The notes under the pieces were generated by a model that was given only the letters and a program-made list of their open reading frames with translations, was not told the DNA's origin and did no database searches. A stretch of 64,000 nt of DNA from Stromatinia cepivora (lineage: Eukaryota > Ascomycota > Leotiomycetes > Helotiales > Sclerotiniaceae), in contig RCTD01000004.1 of assembly GCA_014898415.1 (NCBI GenBank), forward strand, positions 2,417,001 through 2,481,000, read 5' to 3'. The position numbers were made by a program, and so were the translations under genes. Every line of letters starts with the position of its first letter. Positions within the stretch are counted from its first letter, which is position 1. This document shows positions 11,122 through 25,385 of the stretch, in pieces.

Positions 11122-12907
11122 ATGTCTACATCTTCAAAATCTGGAGTTGATCCAGCTCCAGCATCATTCGAAATTCGAGACCGTACGAAATCCATCCATC
11201 AAAAATCCGATAACATCAAAGGGAATCATAACGAGGCAGCTCCTACATCAACCACGGATGGCGAGAATAATGATAACTTACCAAAGGATGATCCTGCTAC
11301 TATGGCTGCCAGTGAAGAATTAAAGCATACTACAATTTCAGACAAGCTTCCTTTGCCTACGGAAACATCCTCGAAAGTACCAGAAGCAGAAACTCATACA
11401 GAAGATAAGAATATGTCAGGTACAGACAAAGACACCACCCCCGAGGCTGAATCGACCGATGCGCAAGATGAGGAAATGAGAGATCGAATTTCTTCACCTA
11501 AGAAAAAACGTGGTAGAGATCAAGATGATGATCCAAATCAGTTGGAAGATAATAGTACGATAAATAACGGCAGTATCAGTGAAGGAAGTTTAAATGGTAG
11601 TCGAACGATGAGATCAGGTCCAGAAAAGAAGAGACCGAGAGATACTTCACAAGAACCATCCAGAATATCAGATAGATCTTTAGCAAAGGTATATTTACTT
11701 TTACTTTAAATCGCGCGCTGAAATCATGTTACATTTACTAACATGAATATCAGGAGATAAGCCCGGCTGAGACATCAAAGACTACCCAAACATCGACATC
11801 ATCCACCGAAAATCCTATCAAGTCGATATTTGGAAGTACATCTGGTGATAAATTTGCAAATTCAGGATTTGGTGCTTTAGCATCTTCAAGTACATCTCCT
11901 TTTGGCACAATCGGCGCATCTAAACCTAGTGTTTTCGGAGGAAATACAAAATCGCCGCTTTCAGGATTCGGAGCTCTTGCTTCCAAACCAACAAGCTCAA
12001 CACCTACATCATCTACTTTAGGTACCTCTGGAGAAAAAACTACATCTGGATTTGGGAGCGCATTTAGTGGTGGTAGCACATCGGGATTTGGTGGATTAGG
12101 TTCAGGGAGTGTATTTGGTAGTGGGTTAAAAAATGGATTCGCTGGTGGATCTGGACCAAAACTTTCAAGCTTTGCTGCTCCGGGTAACGATAATGTCGCA
12201 CTAGGTAGCAAACCAGTCAAACCTTTTGGTGCTCCAGCCAGTGATGCGGAGGACTCTGATGATGATGAGGATGATAGTGAGGGTGGGGCTGAAGGGGATG
12301 AAGAAGAAGGGGGTGAGAAAGCAGTTGTTGAGGAGAAGAGAAAACCCAAGAAAGGTAAACTACTGATTTTACGACTGAGCTATGTTCTTACCTCTAATTA
12401 TTATCTAGTTCACATTGACGATGGCGAAGCCGAAGAAGCAACCATATTACAAATTCGATCCAAATTATTTGCAATGGGATCTAAGGAGGCTGGTTGGAAA
12501 GAAAGAGGAGTCGGTACTCTAAAGATAAACGCACCAAAATCTTGTGTCGATCTCGATGAAAATGGCCATGTAATTCCTGGTAGTTTCGATTCATCAATGT
12601 TAGAAGGACATAGTGTACGATTGGTCATGCGACAAGAAAATACCCACAGAGTTATTTTGAATACAGTGGTATTGAAAGCTATGGAATTTAAACCTAAACC
12701 ATCGACTACTTCAGCACAGGTTTTATTTACAGCTTTCGAAGGAGAAACAGAAGCTAAACCTATCAATATGATTCTCAAGGTTAGTTTTTTCTTTACGTAT
12801 GTTTTGATCTCTGGGGGGTTTTGGCTAATTTTGGGGTATAACAGATGAATGAAAATAATTACAACTTATTTATAAACGAAATCGAAAACATTCAACACGA
12901 GCTATAA
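11122..12907 (+). CDS. FG-repeat Ran-binding protein, Yrb2/RanBP3-like
   Basis: Four exons: 11122-11688, 11754-12354, 12409-12779 and 12845-12907, giving 533 aa, all phases consistent. The first 190 residues are Ser/Thr/Asp/Glu-rich with basic clusters (PKKKRGR, KKRPRD) typical of nuclear import signals. The middle has about nine FG-type motifs (SIFGS, GFGAL, SPFGT, SVFGG, SGFGG and others), then an acidic run (SDDDEDDSEGG). The C-terminus is a RanBP1-type domain, with WKERGVGTLKIN as its clearest match, ending in a short last exon. This combination matches Yrb2/RanBP3, which binds RanGTP and assists Crm1-dependent nuclear export; Nup50/Nup2-type nucleoporins are the alternative. It lies next to the transposon island yet shows no RIP-like damage. 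Confidence 0.88.
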
Positions 12908-13963
12908 GCATGAGATATCATGACACAACGTACCCACCGACACAAAAGATACCCACGGATTCGCCGGCTTCGCCTTCCAACATGGTGAGAGGAATAGGAT
13001 GGATGGGGTGATATTCGCCTTTCTCATACATACTTAGGTTACGCTTTCATTTGATTCAATCGTTTGGGAGGGAGGGAGGAAACCTTTTAGAATATTGCGG
13101 ATTTGCAGGGGAATGGAATGGAAATGGAAATGGTATTTGATACGTCATGGTACATGTCATAGGATACATTTAATTTACACTCTCGTTGCCTTCTGACTTC
13201 TTTTGAGGGGGTGAAGAGGTGAAGAGGTGAAGGGATGGAGAGGTGAAGAGATGAAGTGATGGAGATCTGATGTAAAAACGTAAAATGTGAAGTGGAGTAA
13301 TATCATACTATATCCCTTTTTGATACAATTCTTTGTTTTTTCTCTTGGTAATTCAAAAATTCAGAAAGTGAAGTTTTCAGACAGGTAGACAGGTTGTGAA
13401 TCGTTTTTTTTTCCTTTTTCTTTCAAGAGGGATTGATTGATATTTTTGGAGTTTTACTGTCTTATCAATTTAATCAAATTATTAATTCGGATTATTTATT
13501 TATTTTGATTTTGATTTTGATATGTTTTATTTTGGTATGCTATCTCTATAACGAGAGGAACGTATAGTATGTAGTGTGGTACTGGAAAACAGGAGAGGGG
13601 GAGTGGAAGGAGAGGAGAAGAGGAGGAGATCTGAAAACGAATTTTCTTGATAATTAAAGAGTAGATAATAGTTGGTTCTTTTTAATAATTAAGTTGTTCT
13701 GTAAGATATAAATATATAAATATTAGATAGGTAATTTAAATAAATTTTGAATGGATGGATTATTATATTAATAATTTTGATTGAAATAGATAAAATTCAA
13801 AATTATTAGTTATTAATTATTAATTGTAATTAATAATTTTGATTGAAATAAATATAATTCAAAATTATTAATTATTAATTATTAATTGTAGAAATTCATA
13901 TATAGAAATTCATATATAGAAATTCATATATAAAAAAATCTTTTTAAGTAAATTTTTAATATT
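12908..13963. other. 3' flank grading into the AT-rich island
   Basis: The 3' region of the Ran-binding gene. From about 13660 base composition falls sharply and short repeated units appear, including a duplicated block around AATTAATAATTTTGATTGAAA and three copies of a GAAATTCATATATA unit (13890-13935). No gene is seen. Confidence 0.7.
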
Positions 13964-13968
13964 GTATT

Positions 13969-14250
13969 TGTCACGAATCGTGAACCACAGGAGGCTAACC
14001 ACGTGATACCTCTTATCTCCCATATCAATTTATGAGCTGATCATCTGTACATATACATTACAAATCATATGATTTAGTATGGTAAAATGATAATCCTAAT
14101 AATATATATATATAATCCTGTAATTCATAAATGAATATTTGTATATATATATCTAGTCGTTTTTTATAAGCCATAATTCTTTAATTATAGATTTTAAAGA
14201 ATATAATTGATTTTATTTATTCAATTCTATTATGGCTTTTGTGCATTATA
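13969..14250 (+). repeat. Gypsy LTR 1 (5' outer LTR)
   Basis: Begins TGTCACGAATCGTG and ends GTGCATTATA, where the expected terminal CA has become TA. It is preceded by the target duplication GTATT. It aligns over its full 282 bp with LTRs 2 and 3. Confidence 0.92.
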
Positions 14251-17200
14251 TTATCTATAATTCATTTACAAGTGTTCAGTTATCTAATAACCTTCTAAAT
14301 AATATTTTACTTTAATAATATTTTCTTAGATGAACTTTTACAATATTATATTTAAAAAAAGAAGATCTATTCCGATTTAATCGATGAAGATATAAATACC
14401 TTTAAAAGTATATCATCATTTTCATAATACAACAAACTCCTTTTTTTGTATACTCCGAATTTTCGAAAGTATATTCTAAGGAATCCTTTCCTTCTCCTCA
14501 ATTATTTCAATAACTCTTTGAAGAAAATATAAATATAGGATTGGATAATATTATTATTGAAAAAAAGAAGATTAATAAAAAGAAGATTTCAATATATAAA
14601 ATTGATATTTTCAATGATTCAATTGCTTTTTCCAAATTATTATTACAATTACAAAATCTTTATATAATAATTATGAATTTGAAAAAAAAGAATCGATAAT
14701 TGAAAGCTATAATAATAATAAACTTTGTAATAATATAATTTCTTTTTGAATTTTAAATGATATTTATATAAATATTCAGATTAATAATAATATCTAGGAT
14801 TTCTTTTATTTTCTTAATCGAAATCTAAAGATTTTCATTCAAGTAAATCCGAAAATCCTGAAATTAGAAAAAGAAAATTTTGATTAAACGATTTGATTAT
14901 TTGGGGTCTTTCAATAAGTTTTTTTTCTTTTCAGAAAATAATAATCCATTTAATAATCAGGGATCTTTTTATTCAAAAAACTAATTTAATTAATCAAAAT
15001 CGTATTCTTATATTAATTATAATTTATAATAAAATATATATATACCAAAATCTATAAATCTTATTATTAAACTTAATAATAATATTGAATTTAAAACTAA
15101 TTTATAGCAATTATTGATTATAGAATAATTCGAATTATATATTATATTATTTAAAAATAAAATACAATATTATATATATATAATCAATTAAATCGAATCG
15201 AAAGTATAAATATATTGTTATACTTTTTATATACAAGTATTTTGATTTATAATATTCGAATTGATCGAACAATTTATAATGATTTATTGGAATTTAATTG
15301 AAATCGATAATGTTTATTCTCAATATAAAATGTAGATTATACTTAATATAATTCGATATAATAATTTCCTAAAATAATATAGGAAATTCAGATTATTTGT
15401 TATTTAAATGGAGATTATCAATAATAAAATTCTATTCAAAGATTTCGAACAAAAGATTTCCGATTTTCTTTTACAAACGATAATAATATTTATTAAGGAT
15501 TATAAAATTATAAAAGAATTCGTGAATATATTTATTAAAGTAAATCAAAACGAAATTTTATTATAAAAACGAAATCGATATTATATTAATCGAAAAGTTC
15601 TTATAGTTATTTGCAAATCAATAATTATTATAAATCTTTTGTAATTCTTTTAAAGCTTTAATAATTTTAATTTTGGAATTTTTATATTTCCGAAATCATT
15701 TTTATTTTGGAATATTTTTTCTAAATATATTGACTTCGTTATATTTAATAATTATTTGAATTTCAAATATTTATTGCTTTTTTTTTCTTTTGAAACAATA
15801 TATACATCGATACTTTATATTGATAATTTTAATGAAATCGAAATAATACAAAAAGAAATAAAAGAATTCAAAGAATATTGGAATGCCGAAGAAAACTTCA
15901 GTTTAGAAATTATAATTGAAATTATATAAAATACTTATTTAAAAAAAGAAAAGTATTTAAAATCAAATACTTAAATTCTATCTTTATTCTAAATACTATA
16001 TAGAATATAAGATTTCTTAATTTAATTAAATTTATAAAAAAAGAAATATTTACCCTTTCTTATAATTTTTTGAAAAATAATTATACTTATCAATCAAAAA
16101 TATTTATTGATTCTAAAACAAATGAATTCGTTTTTATTAATACTATATTCCTTATTTATTTATTTCCTATATTTAAATCTAGAATTATATTATTTGAAGT
16201 TTCAATTGAAATTAAAAAATATAATAATATATAAAATCATATTATTATCTATTTCATATTCCTTAATCTAATAATCGATAATTATAAACAATCTTTTATT
16301 CCTTTTCTTATTATTGAATTAAAAAGTTATAATATTATTTTAAATAAACTTTGATTATTAAAAACTCAAACGAAGTTCGATTACTTCAATCGATATTTTG
16401 AATAATCTAAAAAGAAATTTTATATCATTTTCTATTCGAATAATCTTTTTGTTATTCAATTATCCCTTCGCAAACAGAAAATCGATTGATTAATTCAACA
16501 AAATATTAATTGACAAAATAACCAATTCGAAGAATATTGAAATCGAAAAGATTTATAATTGAATAAATCAATTGCAATTAATAATATACAACAAAAACCT
16601 TCAAATATAAATATAATATAGATTCTTATTGAAAAAAAAGAAATCTTAATTCCTTTCAAATTCAATCCATTTTTTTTTCAATCAATTATATCATTATTAT
16701 AAATCTATAAATGCTTCCCTTATATATTGCCCAAAGTTTTTGATTTATATATATTCAAATTTAATAAATTCTAATTAGAATATAAAAAAGATGAACAAAT
16801 TGAATTCTTTATTATTATTTTAAAAGAATTCAATAATATAATAAACTTTCAATAAAACAAATAATATACAAAAAAGAGAATATTGATTATTCTAACCGAA
16901 TTCAAGAATACAAAAGTTCGAAAGAAATTTAATCAAATATTAACCGAAATCAATTTAGAATTTGAAATATTATTTGAATATCAATAATATCATCAAATTT
17001 TTTTCAAATATAAATCAAATATTTTATCTTTTAATCAATTTTATAATTATAAAATTATATTAGAAAACAAAGAAGAACAAATTTTATATTATAATTTGTT
17101 TTATAAGATATCTTTAAAACAATTAAAAATCGTTAAAAAATATATTATAAATAATTTTAATAAAGATTTCATTAAATTTAATTAAGTTTGTTATATTATA

Positions 17201-19330
17201 TTTATTTTATTCATTAAAAAACCTAATAATAATTTAAGGTTCTATATAGATTTCAGATTATTGAATTCTTTGATATATAAAAATCAATATCCCTTTCTTT
17301 TAATCAACAAAATACTTTCTCGGTTTTCTAATATTAAAATCTTTATTAAACTCAATATTCGTTAAACTTTTTATTATATAAAAATAAATTCTATTTCAGA
17401 AAAATATATTATCTTTCGAATTCGATATAGATTATATAAATATAAAATTGTATTATTCGGATTAATGAATAATTCTATAATCTATTAATATTATATAAAT
17501 AATATTCTATTCAATTATTTAGATATCTTTTATATAATATATTTTGATAATATTTTAATTTATTCCAAAAACAAAAAAAAATATCAAATTTATATTAAAT
17601 TAATTCTTGAATAATTAGAAGTTATTGATTTATAAACAAATCTCAAGAAATACAAATTCAATATTATATATATTAAATATTTGAGCTTTATTATTTCTAT
17701 TAAAAAAATAAAAATAAATCTTGAAAAGATTGAGATAATTGAGAATTGGATTTTTTTGATAATAATAAAAGGAATCCAATTATTTTTTGGTTTTTGTAAT
17801 TTTTATTAATAGTTTATTAAGGATTATAATATAATAATGAAATCTTTTAATAAATTTATTAAAGCAAATATTAAATTTGTATTCGATAAAGTATATCAAA
17901 ATGTATTCAATATCTTGAAGAAAAAGTTTATCTTTATTTTATTTTTATAATATTATAATCATTGATTCTTTTGTATATTTGAAATAGATATATTTAATAG
18001 AATAATTGTTAATATATTATTATAATAATATAACGAAGATTGGTTTTCTATAATTTATTTCTTCAAAATTATAATTGTTGTTGAATTAAATTACAAAATT
18101 TATAATAAAGAAATGCTATCAATTATTCAATCTTTCAATTATTAAAAAACAGAATTCGCTGATTTATTATATAAAATCAAGGTTTATATCGATTATAAAG
18201 CCCTCGAATATTTCATAATTTTCAAAACTTTTAATATTCAATAAATTCATTGAATAGAAATTTTAATTGATTATAATTTTATCATTATATATCGCCCTGA
18301 AAAAAATAACCCTTTCATCAATACCTTAATTCATTAAATCAATAAATTGGATTTTTAGAATTATATCAAAAAAAAAAATCGTTTTTAACAATTTATTAAA
18401 AATAATCAAATTGATATTGAAATCATAAAAAAAGTTTTACAAAAGTATTATCTAAACGAAACAACAATTATTAATATCGATTTGAATAAAATCGTTCTTC
18501 GATTTGATTTAATTAATTATATTATCGAAACAAATAAAACTATAAATAATTTATTAGTATTTAGAATATAAACTATTCAAGATCACAAATATATATTACT
18601 TCAAAATGATTTTTTGTTTTATAATAATCGTTTAATAGTATCTAATATCAATAATCTTCGAATTTATTTGATTTATAAAATCTATAATTCTATTTCTATT
18701 ATTCATCTTAATATAAACAAAACCTATCTCTTATTATTTCAACAATATTATTAATCTAGAATATACAATATTATAATCAGATATATATATAATTATTATA
18801 TTTACAAATATAATTCCGTTTTATATAATTGTACCCCCGATTTATTATATCCATTTCCGATTCTTAATCGAATATAACAATATATTATTATAAACTATTA
18901 TAGCTTTAATAAAAATAAATATAAATATAATAACATTTTAATTATTATTAATCAATTAACAAAGCAAATTATCTCTATATTTTATTACAAATCAATCGAT
19001 ACTCGAATTTAAATATAATTATATCTTTATTATATATATCAATATTATAATCCCTTTAATATTATAATATCGGATTACAGCCCCCAATTCATATCACAAT
19101 TCTGAAAGGAATTCAGCCAAATCCTAAAAACCGATTTCAAATTATTCATTATTTATTATCCCTAAACTAATAATCAAATTAAAATTTATAATCAATACCT
19201 TTAACAGTAATTAAAATTATTTATTAGCTATTATCAAAATAATTAATCAGAATTCCTATCTATAATAGATTATATATAATTTACTTTTCCATATGACTCC
19301 TTAAAAGAATTTATACTTTATGAAACCTTA
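14251..19330 (+). pseudogene. Gypsy internal region copy A, RIP-degenerate and 3' truncated
   Basis: This 5080-bp region aligns colinearly with 19613-24690 (5078 bp). RT remnants are readable at about 17279-17365 (KNQYPFLLIN, then FSNIKIFIKLNIR), and integrase-like remnants occur near 18950-19320. It ends abruptly at TTTATGAAACCTTAT, joined directly to LTR 2. The last 1.4 kb present in copy B (integrase C-terminus, chromodomain, polypurine tract) are missing. Stops are frequent in all frames, so no protein can be made. Confidence 0.85.
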
Positions 19331-19612
19331 TGTTACGAATCGTGAACCACAGGAGGCTAATCATGTGATACCTTTTATCTCCTATATCAATTAATGAGCT
19401 GATCGTTTGTGTATATGCATTACGATTTATACGATTTAGTATGGTAAAATGATAACCTTAATCATATATACGTATAACCCTACAGCCTACAAATGGATAT
19501 TTGTATATATATATCTAATCGTTCTTTATAAACCATAATTCTTCAATTATAGATTCTAAAGAATATAATTGATTTTATTTATTCAGTTCTATTATAGCTC
19601 TTGTATATTATA
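19331..19612 (+). repeat. Gypsy LTR 2 (shared middle LTR)
   Basis: Begins TGTTACGAATCGTG and is 282 bp long. It serves as the 3' end of copy A and the 5' end of copy B. No polypurine tract precedes it, unlike LTR 3. Confidence 0.92.
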
Positions 19613-22481
19613 TTATCTACAATTCATTTACAAGTGTCCAACTATCTAATGACTTCCCAAATAATATCTTATTTTAATAATATTTTCTTAAATAAATTTT
19701 TATAAATATTATATCCAAAAAAAGAAGATCTATTCTGATCTAATCGATGAAGATAAACCCCTTTAGAAGTATATTATTACTTTCACAATATAATAAACTC
19801 TTCCTTCTATATGCTCCGAATCTTCGAAAATATATTTTAAGGAACTCTTTCTTTTTTTTCAATTATTTCAATAATTCTTTAAAGAAAATATAAATATAAA
19901 ATTAAATAATATTATTATTGAAAAAAAGAAGATTAATAAAGAGAAGATTTCAATATATAAAATTAATATTTTTAATAATTCAATTACTTTTTTTGAATTT
20001 TTATTATAATTATAAGATCTTTATATAATGATTATAAATTTAAAAAAAAGAATCGATAATTGAAAATTATAATGATAATGAATTCTGTAATAATGTAATC
20101 TTCTTTTAAATTTTAAATGATATTTATATAGATATTCAAATCAATAATAGTATTTAGGATTCGTTTTATTTCTTTAATCGAAATTTAAGGATCTTTATTT
20201 AAGCAAACCCAAAAATCCTGAAATCAGAAGAAGAAAACTTTGATTAAATGATTTGATTATTCAAAGCCCTTTGAGGAATTTTTTTTTCTTTGGAAAGTGA
20301 TAATCTATTTAATAATTAGGGGTTCTTTTATTCAAGAAATCGATTTAATTGATTAAGATTATATTTTTATATTAATTATAATTTATAATAAAATATATAT
20401 ATATCAAAATCTATAAATCTTATTATTAAATTTAATAATAATATTGAATCTAAAACTAATTTGTAGTAATTATTGATTATAGAATAATTCGAATTATATA
20501 TTATATCAATTAAAAATGAAATGTAATATTATATATATATAATTGATTAAATCGAATTAGAAGTATAAATATATTGTTATATTTTTTATATATAAATATT
20601 TCGATTTATAGTATTCGAATTGATTGAATAATTTATAATGATTTATTGGAATTTAATTGAAATCGATAATATTTGTTTTTAATATAAGATATAGATTATA
20701 TTTAATATGATTCGATATAACAACTTTTTAGAATAATATAGAAAATTCAAATTACTTATTATTCAAATGAAGATTATCAATAATAAAATTTTATTTAGGG
20801 ATCTCGAATGAAAAATTTCTGATTTTCTTTTGTAAATAATAATAATATTTATTAAGAATTATAAGATTATAAAAGAATTTGTAAATATATTTATTAAAAT
20901 AAATCAAAATAAAATTTTATTATAAAAACGAAATCAATATTGTATTGATTAAAAAGTTCTTATAGTTATTTATAAATCAATAATTATTACAAATTCTTTA
21001 TAATTCTTTTAAAATTTTAACAATTTTAATTTTGGAATCTTTATATTTTTGAAACTATTTTTATTTTGAAATATTTTTTTTAGATATATTGGTTTTGTTA
21101 TATTTAATAATTATTTGAATTTCAAATATTCATTATTTTTTCTCTTTTTTAAAACAATATATATATCGATATCTTATATCGATAATCTTAATGAAATCAA
21201 AATGGTATAAAAAGAAGCAAAAGAATTCGAAGAATATTGGAATACCAAAGAAGATTTCAATTCAGAAGTTATAATTGAAATTATACAGAATATTTATTTA
21301 GAAAAAGAAAAGCATTTAAAATTAAATATTTAGATTTTGTTTTTATTTTAAATACTATACAGGATATAAGATTTCTTGATCTAATTAAGCTTATAGGAGG
21401 AGAAGTATTCACTTTTCCCTATAATCTTTCAAAAAATGGTTACATTTATCGATCAAAAGTATTCATTGATTTTGGAGCAAATGGATTCGTTTTTATTAAT
21501 ATTATATTTCTTATTTGTTTATTTCTTATATTTAAATCAAGAATTATACTATTTGAAACTTCAATTAAAGTTAAAGAATATAATAGTATACAAAGCTATA
21601 CCATTATTTATTTCATATTCTTTAATTTAATAATCGATAATTATAAATAATCTTTTGTTCCTTTTCTTATTATTGAATTGGAAAGTTATAATGTTATTTT
21701 AGATAAACTTTGATTATCAAAGATTCAAGCAAAACTCGATTGTTTTAATCGATATTTCGAATAATCTAAAAAAAGATTCTGTATTATCTTCTATTCGAAT
21801 AATCTCTTTATTATTTAATCATTCCTTTGCAAATAGAAAATCAATCGATTAATCTAATAAGATATTGATCGATAAGATAATTAGTTCGAAGAATATTGAA
21901 ATCGAAAAGATTCATAATCGAATAGATTAATCGCAATTGATGATGTACAATAAGAACCTTCAAATATGAATATAATACAGATTTTTATTGAAAAGGAAGA
22001 AATCCTGATTTCTTTCAAATTCAATCCATTTTTTTCTTAATCAATTATACTATTATTGCAGATCTACAAATACCTTCTTTGTATATTATCCGAAATTCTC
22101 GATCTATATATATTCAAACCTGATAAATTTCAATTAGAATGCAAAAAAGATAAACAAATTGAACTCTTTATTATTATTTTGAAAGAATTCAATAATATAA
22201 TAAACTTTCAATAGAACAAACGATATACAAAAGAGAAAATACTAATTACTTTAATCGAATTCAAGAATACAAAAGTTTAAAAGAAACTCAATCGAATATT
22301 AACCGAAATCGATTCAGAATCTGAAATCCTATTTGAATATCAATAATATCATCGAGTTTTTTTCAAATATAAATCAAATATTTTATTTTTTAATTGATTT
22401 TATAATCATAAAATTATATTGAAAAACAAAGGAAAATAAACTTTGCATTATAATCTATTTTATAAGATATTCTTAGAATAA

Positions 22482-22973
22482 TTGAAAATTATCAAAGAAT
22501 ATATTATAGATAATCTCAATAAAGGTTTTATTAAACTTAATCAAGCTTTTTATATTGTATTTGTTTTATTTATTAAAAAATCCAATAATAATTTGAAGTT
22601 CTATATAGATTTCAGATTATTGAATTCCTTAATATATAAAAATCAATATCCTTTTCTTTTAATCAATAAAACGCTTTCTCGGTTTTCTAATATTAAGATC
22701 TTTATCAAATTCGATATTCGATAAATTTTCTATTATATAAAAATAAATCCTACTTTGGAAAAGTATATTATCTTTCGAATTCGATATGAATCATATAAAT
22801 ACAAAATTATATTATTTGAATTAACAAATAATCCTACAATCTATCAATATTATATAAATAATATTCTATTCAATTATCTAAACATCTTTTATACAATATA
22901 TCTCAACAATATTCTAATCTATTTTAAGAACAAAGAAAAATATCAAATTTATATTAAATTAATTCTTGAATGA
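22482..22973 (+). pseudogene. Gypsy reverse transcriptase remnant (copy B)
   Basis: Two adjacent open fragments carry KNQYPFLLINKTLSRF and IKIFIKFDIR, matching the conserved N-terminal RT block of Ty3/gypsy elements. They are followed by YLNNILIYF at about 22897-22923 where the family has a paired-aspartate catalytic motif. A TAA separates the pieces. The loss of both Asp codons by G-to-A change fits RIP. Confidence 0.88.
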
Positions 22974-23436
22974 TTAAAAACTATTGATCTATAAATAGAT
23001 CTCAAAAAATACAAATTCAATATTATATATATCAAATATTTAGATTTTATTATTTTTATTAAAGAAATAAAAATAGATTCTAAAAAGATTGAAATAATTA
23101 AGAATTGGACTTTTCTGATAACAATAAAAAGGATCTAATCATTTTTTGGTTTTTATAATTTTTATTGATAATTTATTAAAAATTATAATATAATAATAAA
23201 ACCTTTTAACGAATTTATTAAAACAAATATTAAATTTGTATTCAATAAAATATACTAAAATATATTTAATATTTTAAAGAAAAAGTTTATCTCTATTTTG
23301 TTTTTGTAATATTATAATCATCGATTCTTTTATATATTTGAAATAGATATATCTAATAAGGTAATTGTTAATATATTATTATAATAATATAACAAAAATT
23401 GATTTCCTATAATTTATTTCTCCAAAATTATAATTA

Positions 23437-23720
23437 TTATTGAATTGAATTACGAAATTTATAATAAAGAAATATTATCAATTATTCGATCTTTTAATTA
23501 TTGGAAAATAGAATTCGTTAATTCACTATATAAAATCAAGATTTATACTGATTATAAGGCCCTTAAATATTTCATAATTATCAAAACTCTCAATATCTGA
23601 TAAACTCACTAAATAAAAGTTTTAATCGATTATAATTTCATCATTATATATCACCCTAGAAAAGATAACCCTTTCACCAACACTTTAATCTATTAGATTA
23701 ACAAATTGGATTTTTAGAAT
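23437..23720 (+). pseudogene. Gypsy RNase H remnant (copy B)
   Basis: ELNYEIYNKEMLSII-like sequence is followed by YTDYKALKYF and IIYHPRKDNPF. This is the order and spacing of the RNase H domain that follows RT in Ty3/gypsy polyproteins. Stops interrupt it. Confidence 0.75.
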
Positions 23721-24099
23721 TATACCAAGAAAAAGAATTATCTTTAATAATTTATTAAAGACAATTAAATTGATACTGAAATTATAAAAAAAGTCTTATA
23801 AAAACATTACTTAAACGAAATAGCAATTATTAATATTGATTTAAATAAAATCGCTTCTCGATTCGATCTAATTAATTATATCATTGAAACAAATAAAACT
23901 ATAGATAATTTATTAGTATTTAGAATACAAATTATTCAAGATTACAAGTATATATTATTCCAAAATGATTTTTTGCTTTACAATAATCATTTAATAATAT
24001 TCAATATTGATAATCTTTGAATTTATTTGATTCGTAAAATCTATAATTCTGTTTTCATTATTTATTTTAATATAAATAAAATCTACCTTTTATTATCTC

Positions 24100-25214
24100 A
24101 ACAATACTATTGATCTAGAATATATAATATTGTAATCAGATATATATGCAATTATTATATCTACAAATACAATTCCATTCTATATAATTATATCCCTGGT
24201 TTATTGTATCCATTTCCGATTCCTAATCGAATATAGCAATACATTATTATAGATTATTATAACTTTAATAAGGATAAATACAAATATAATAATATTTTAG
24301 TTATTATTGATCGATTAACAAAACAAGTTATCTCTATACCTTATTACAAATCAATCGATATTCGAATTCAAATATAATTATATTTTTATTATATATATCG
24401 ATATTATAATCCCTTTAATATTATAATATCAAATCGTAGCCCTTAATTCATATCATAATTCTAAAAGGAATTCAACTAAATCCTAAGAATTGATTTCAAA
24501 TTATCCATTATTTATTATCCCCAAATCAATAATCAAACTGAAATCTATAATCAATATCTTTAACAGCAGTTAAAGTTGTTTATTAACTATTATCAAAACA
24601 ATTAATCAGAATTCCTATTTATAATGAATTATATACAATTTACTCTTCTATACAATTCCTTAAAAGGGTTCACACTCTACAAAACCCTATACAAATATGC
24701 ATTGAAACATATATAGGAATGAAAGGAAGATATTAGTAAACCAACAAATGATATAAATATATATAATACTTGTATATATACAGAATATAATAGATTAACT
24801 TTTGTACAAACGAAAAAAGACTTATTGCATACCCAAATCAAGATATCGAAATCTATGAATGCTTATTGATATAAAATCGATTTCGATATCAAAGATTATA
24901 TATAATTCAATATAAAGAGTTATTCTACCCAGAAATCATTCAAAAAACTAAACTTCCTAATTTAAGAAAGATTCAAAATCATTAGTCGATCTAGAAGTTT
25001 TTTCAAGTTCGAACTCTCAATTACAATAAAAATTCATTCTATTTTCTCTTCAGATCGATTATATAAGGCATATGATAATCCTTTTCTTAATCAAATATTC
25101 GAATTACCTTTGTTTATTAATATAACTGGTGATTCAAAATAGGAAATGAAGAAGATCCTAACAATAAAGAAAATACAAAAAACCTTACTATACAAAATCT
25201 CATAATTTAATAAC
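24100..25214 (+). pseudogene. Gypsy integrase remnant (copy B)
   Basis: Readable landmarks are GLLYPFPIPNR, VIIDRLTKQVISIPYY and a later SNRSP stretch corresponding to the integrase core. A C-terminal stretch with FELSITIKIHSIFSSDRL follows, the position of the conserved segment before the chromodomain. Stops are frequent. The fragment runs up to the copia insertion point. Confidence 0.75.
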
Positions 25215-25219
25215 GATAT

Positions 25220-25385
25220 TGTTAACTTTTGGTGCAGGAAATAGTAGTATTGTTGATTATATAGGTTGAACTAAGGATTTATAATTCTAATAGAAATAGA
25301 ATTGAGATTATCCCTAAATATAATCTGTATATCATTATAATCATATAATCTCAATTCTAATCTTATAATAACTTCATTTTCAATA
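25220..25385 (-). repeat. Copia LTR (3' LTR of the minus-strand element)
   Basis: 166 bp, pairing with 30533-30698. On the + strand it starts TGTTAACTTTTGGTGC and ends TTTTCAATA. Differences from the partner are mainly C/T and G/A changes. Confidence 0.88.

Noticed and set aside
11750..12349. 199-codon minus-strand frame
   Set aside because: Antisense shadow of the FG-repeat/acidic exon of the Ran-binding protein; low-complexity Pro/Ser sequence.
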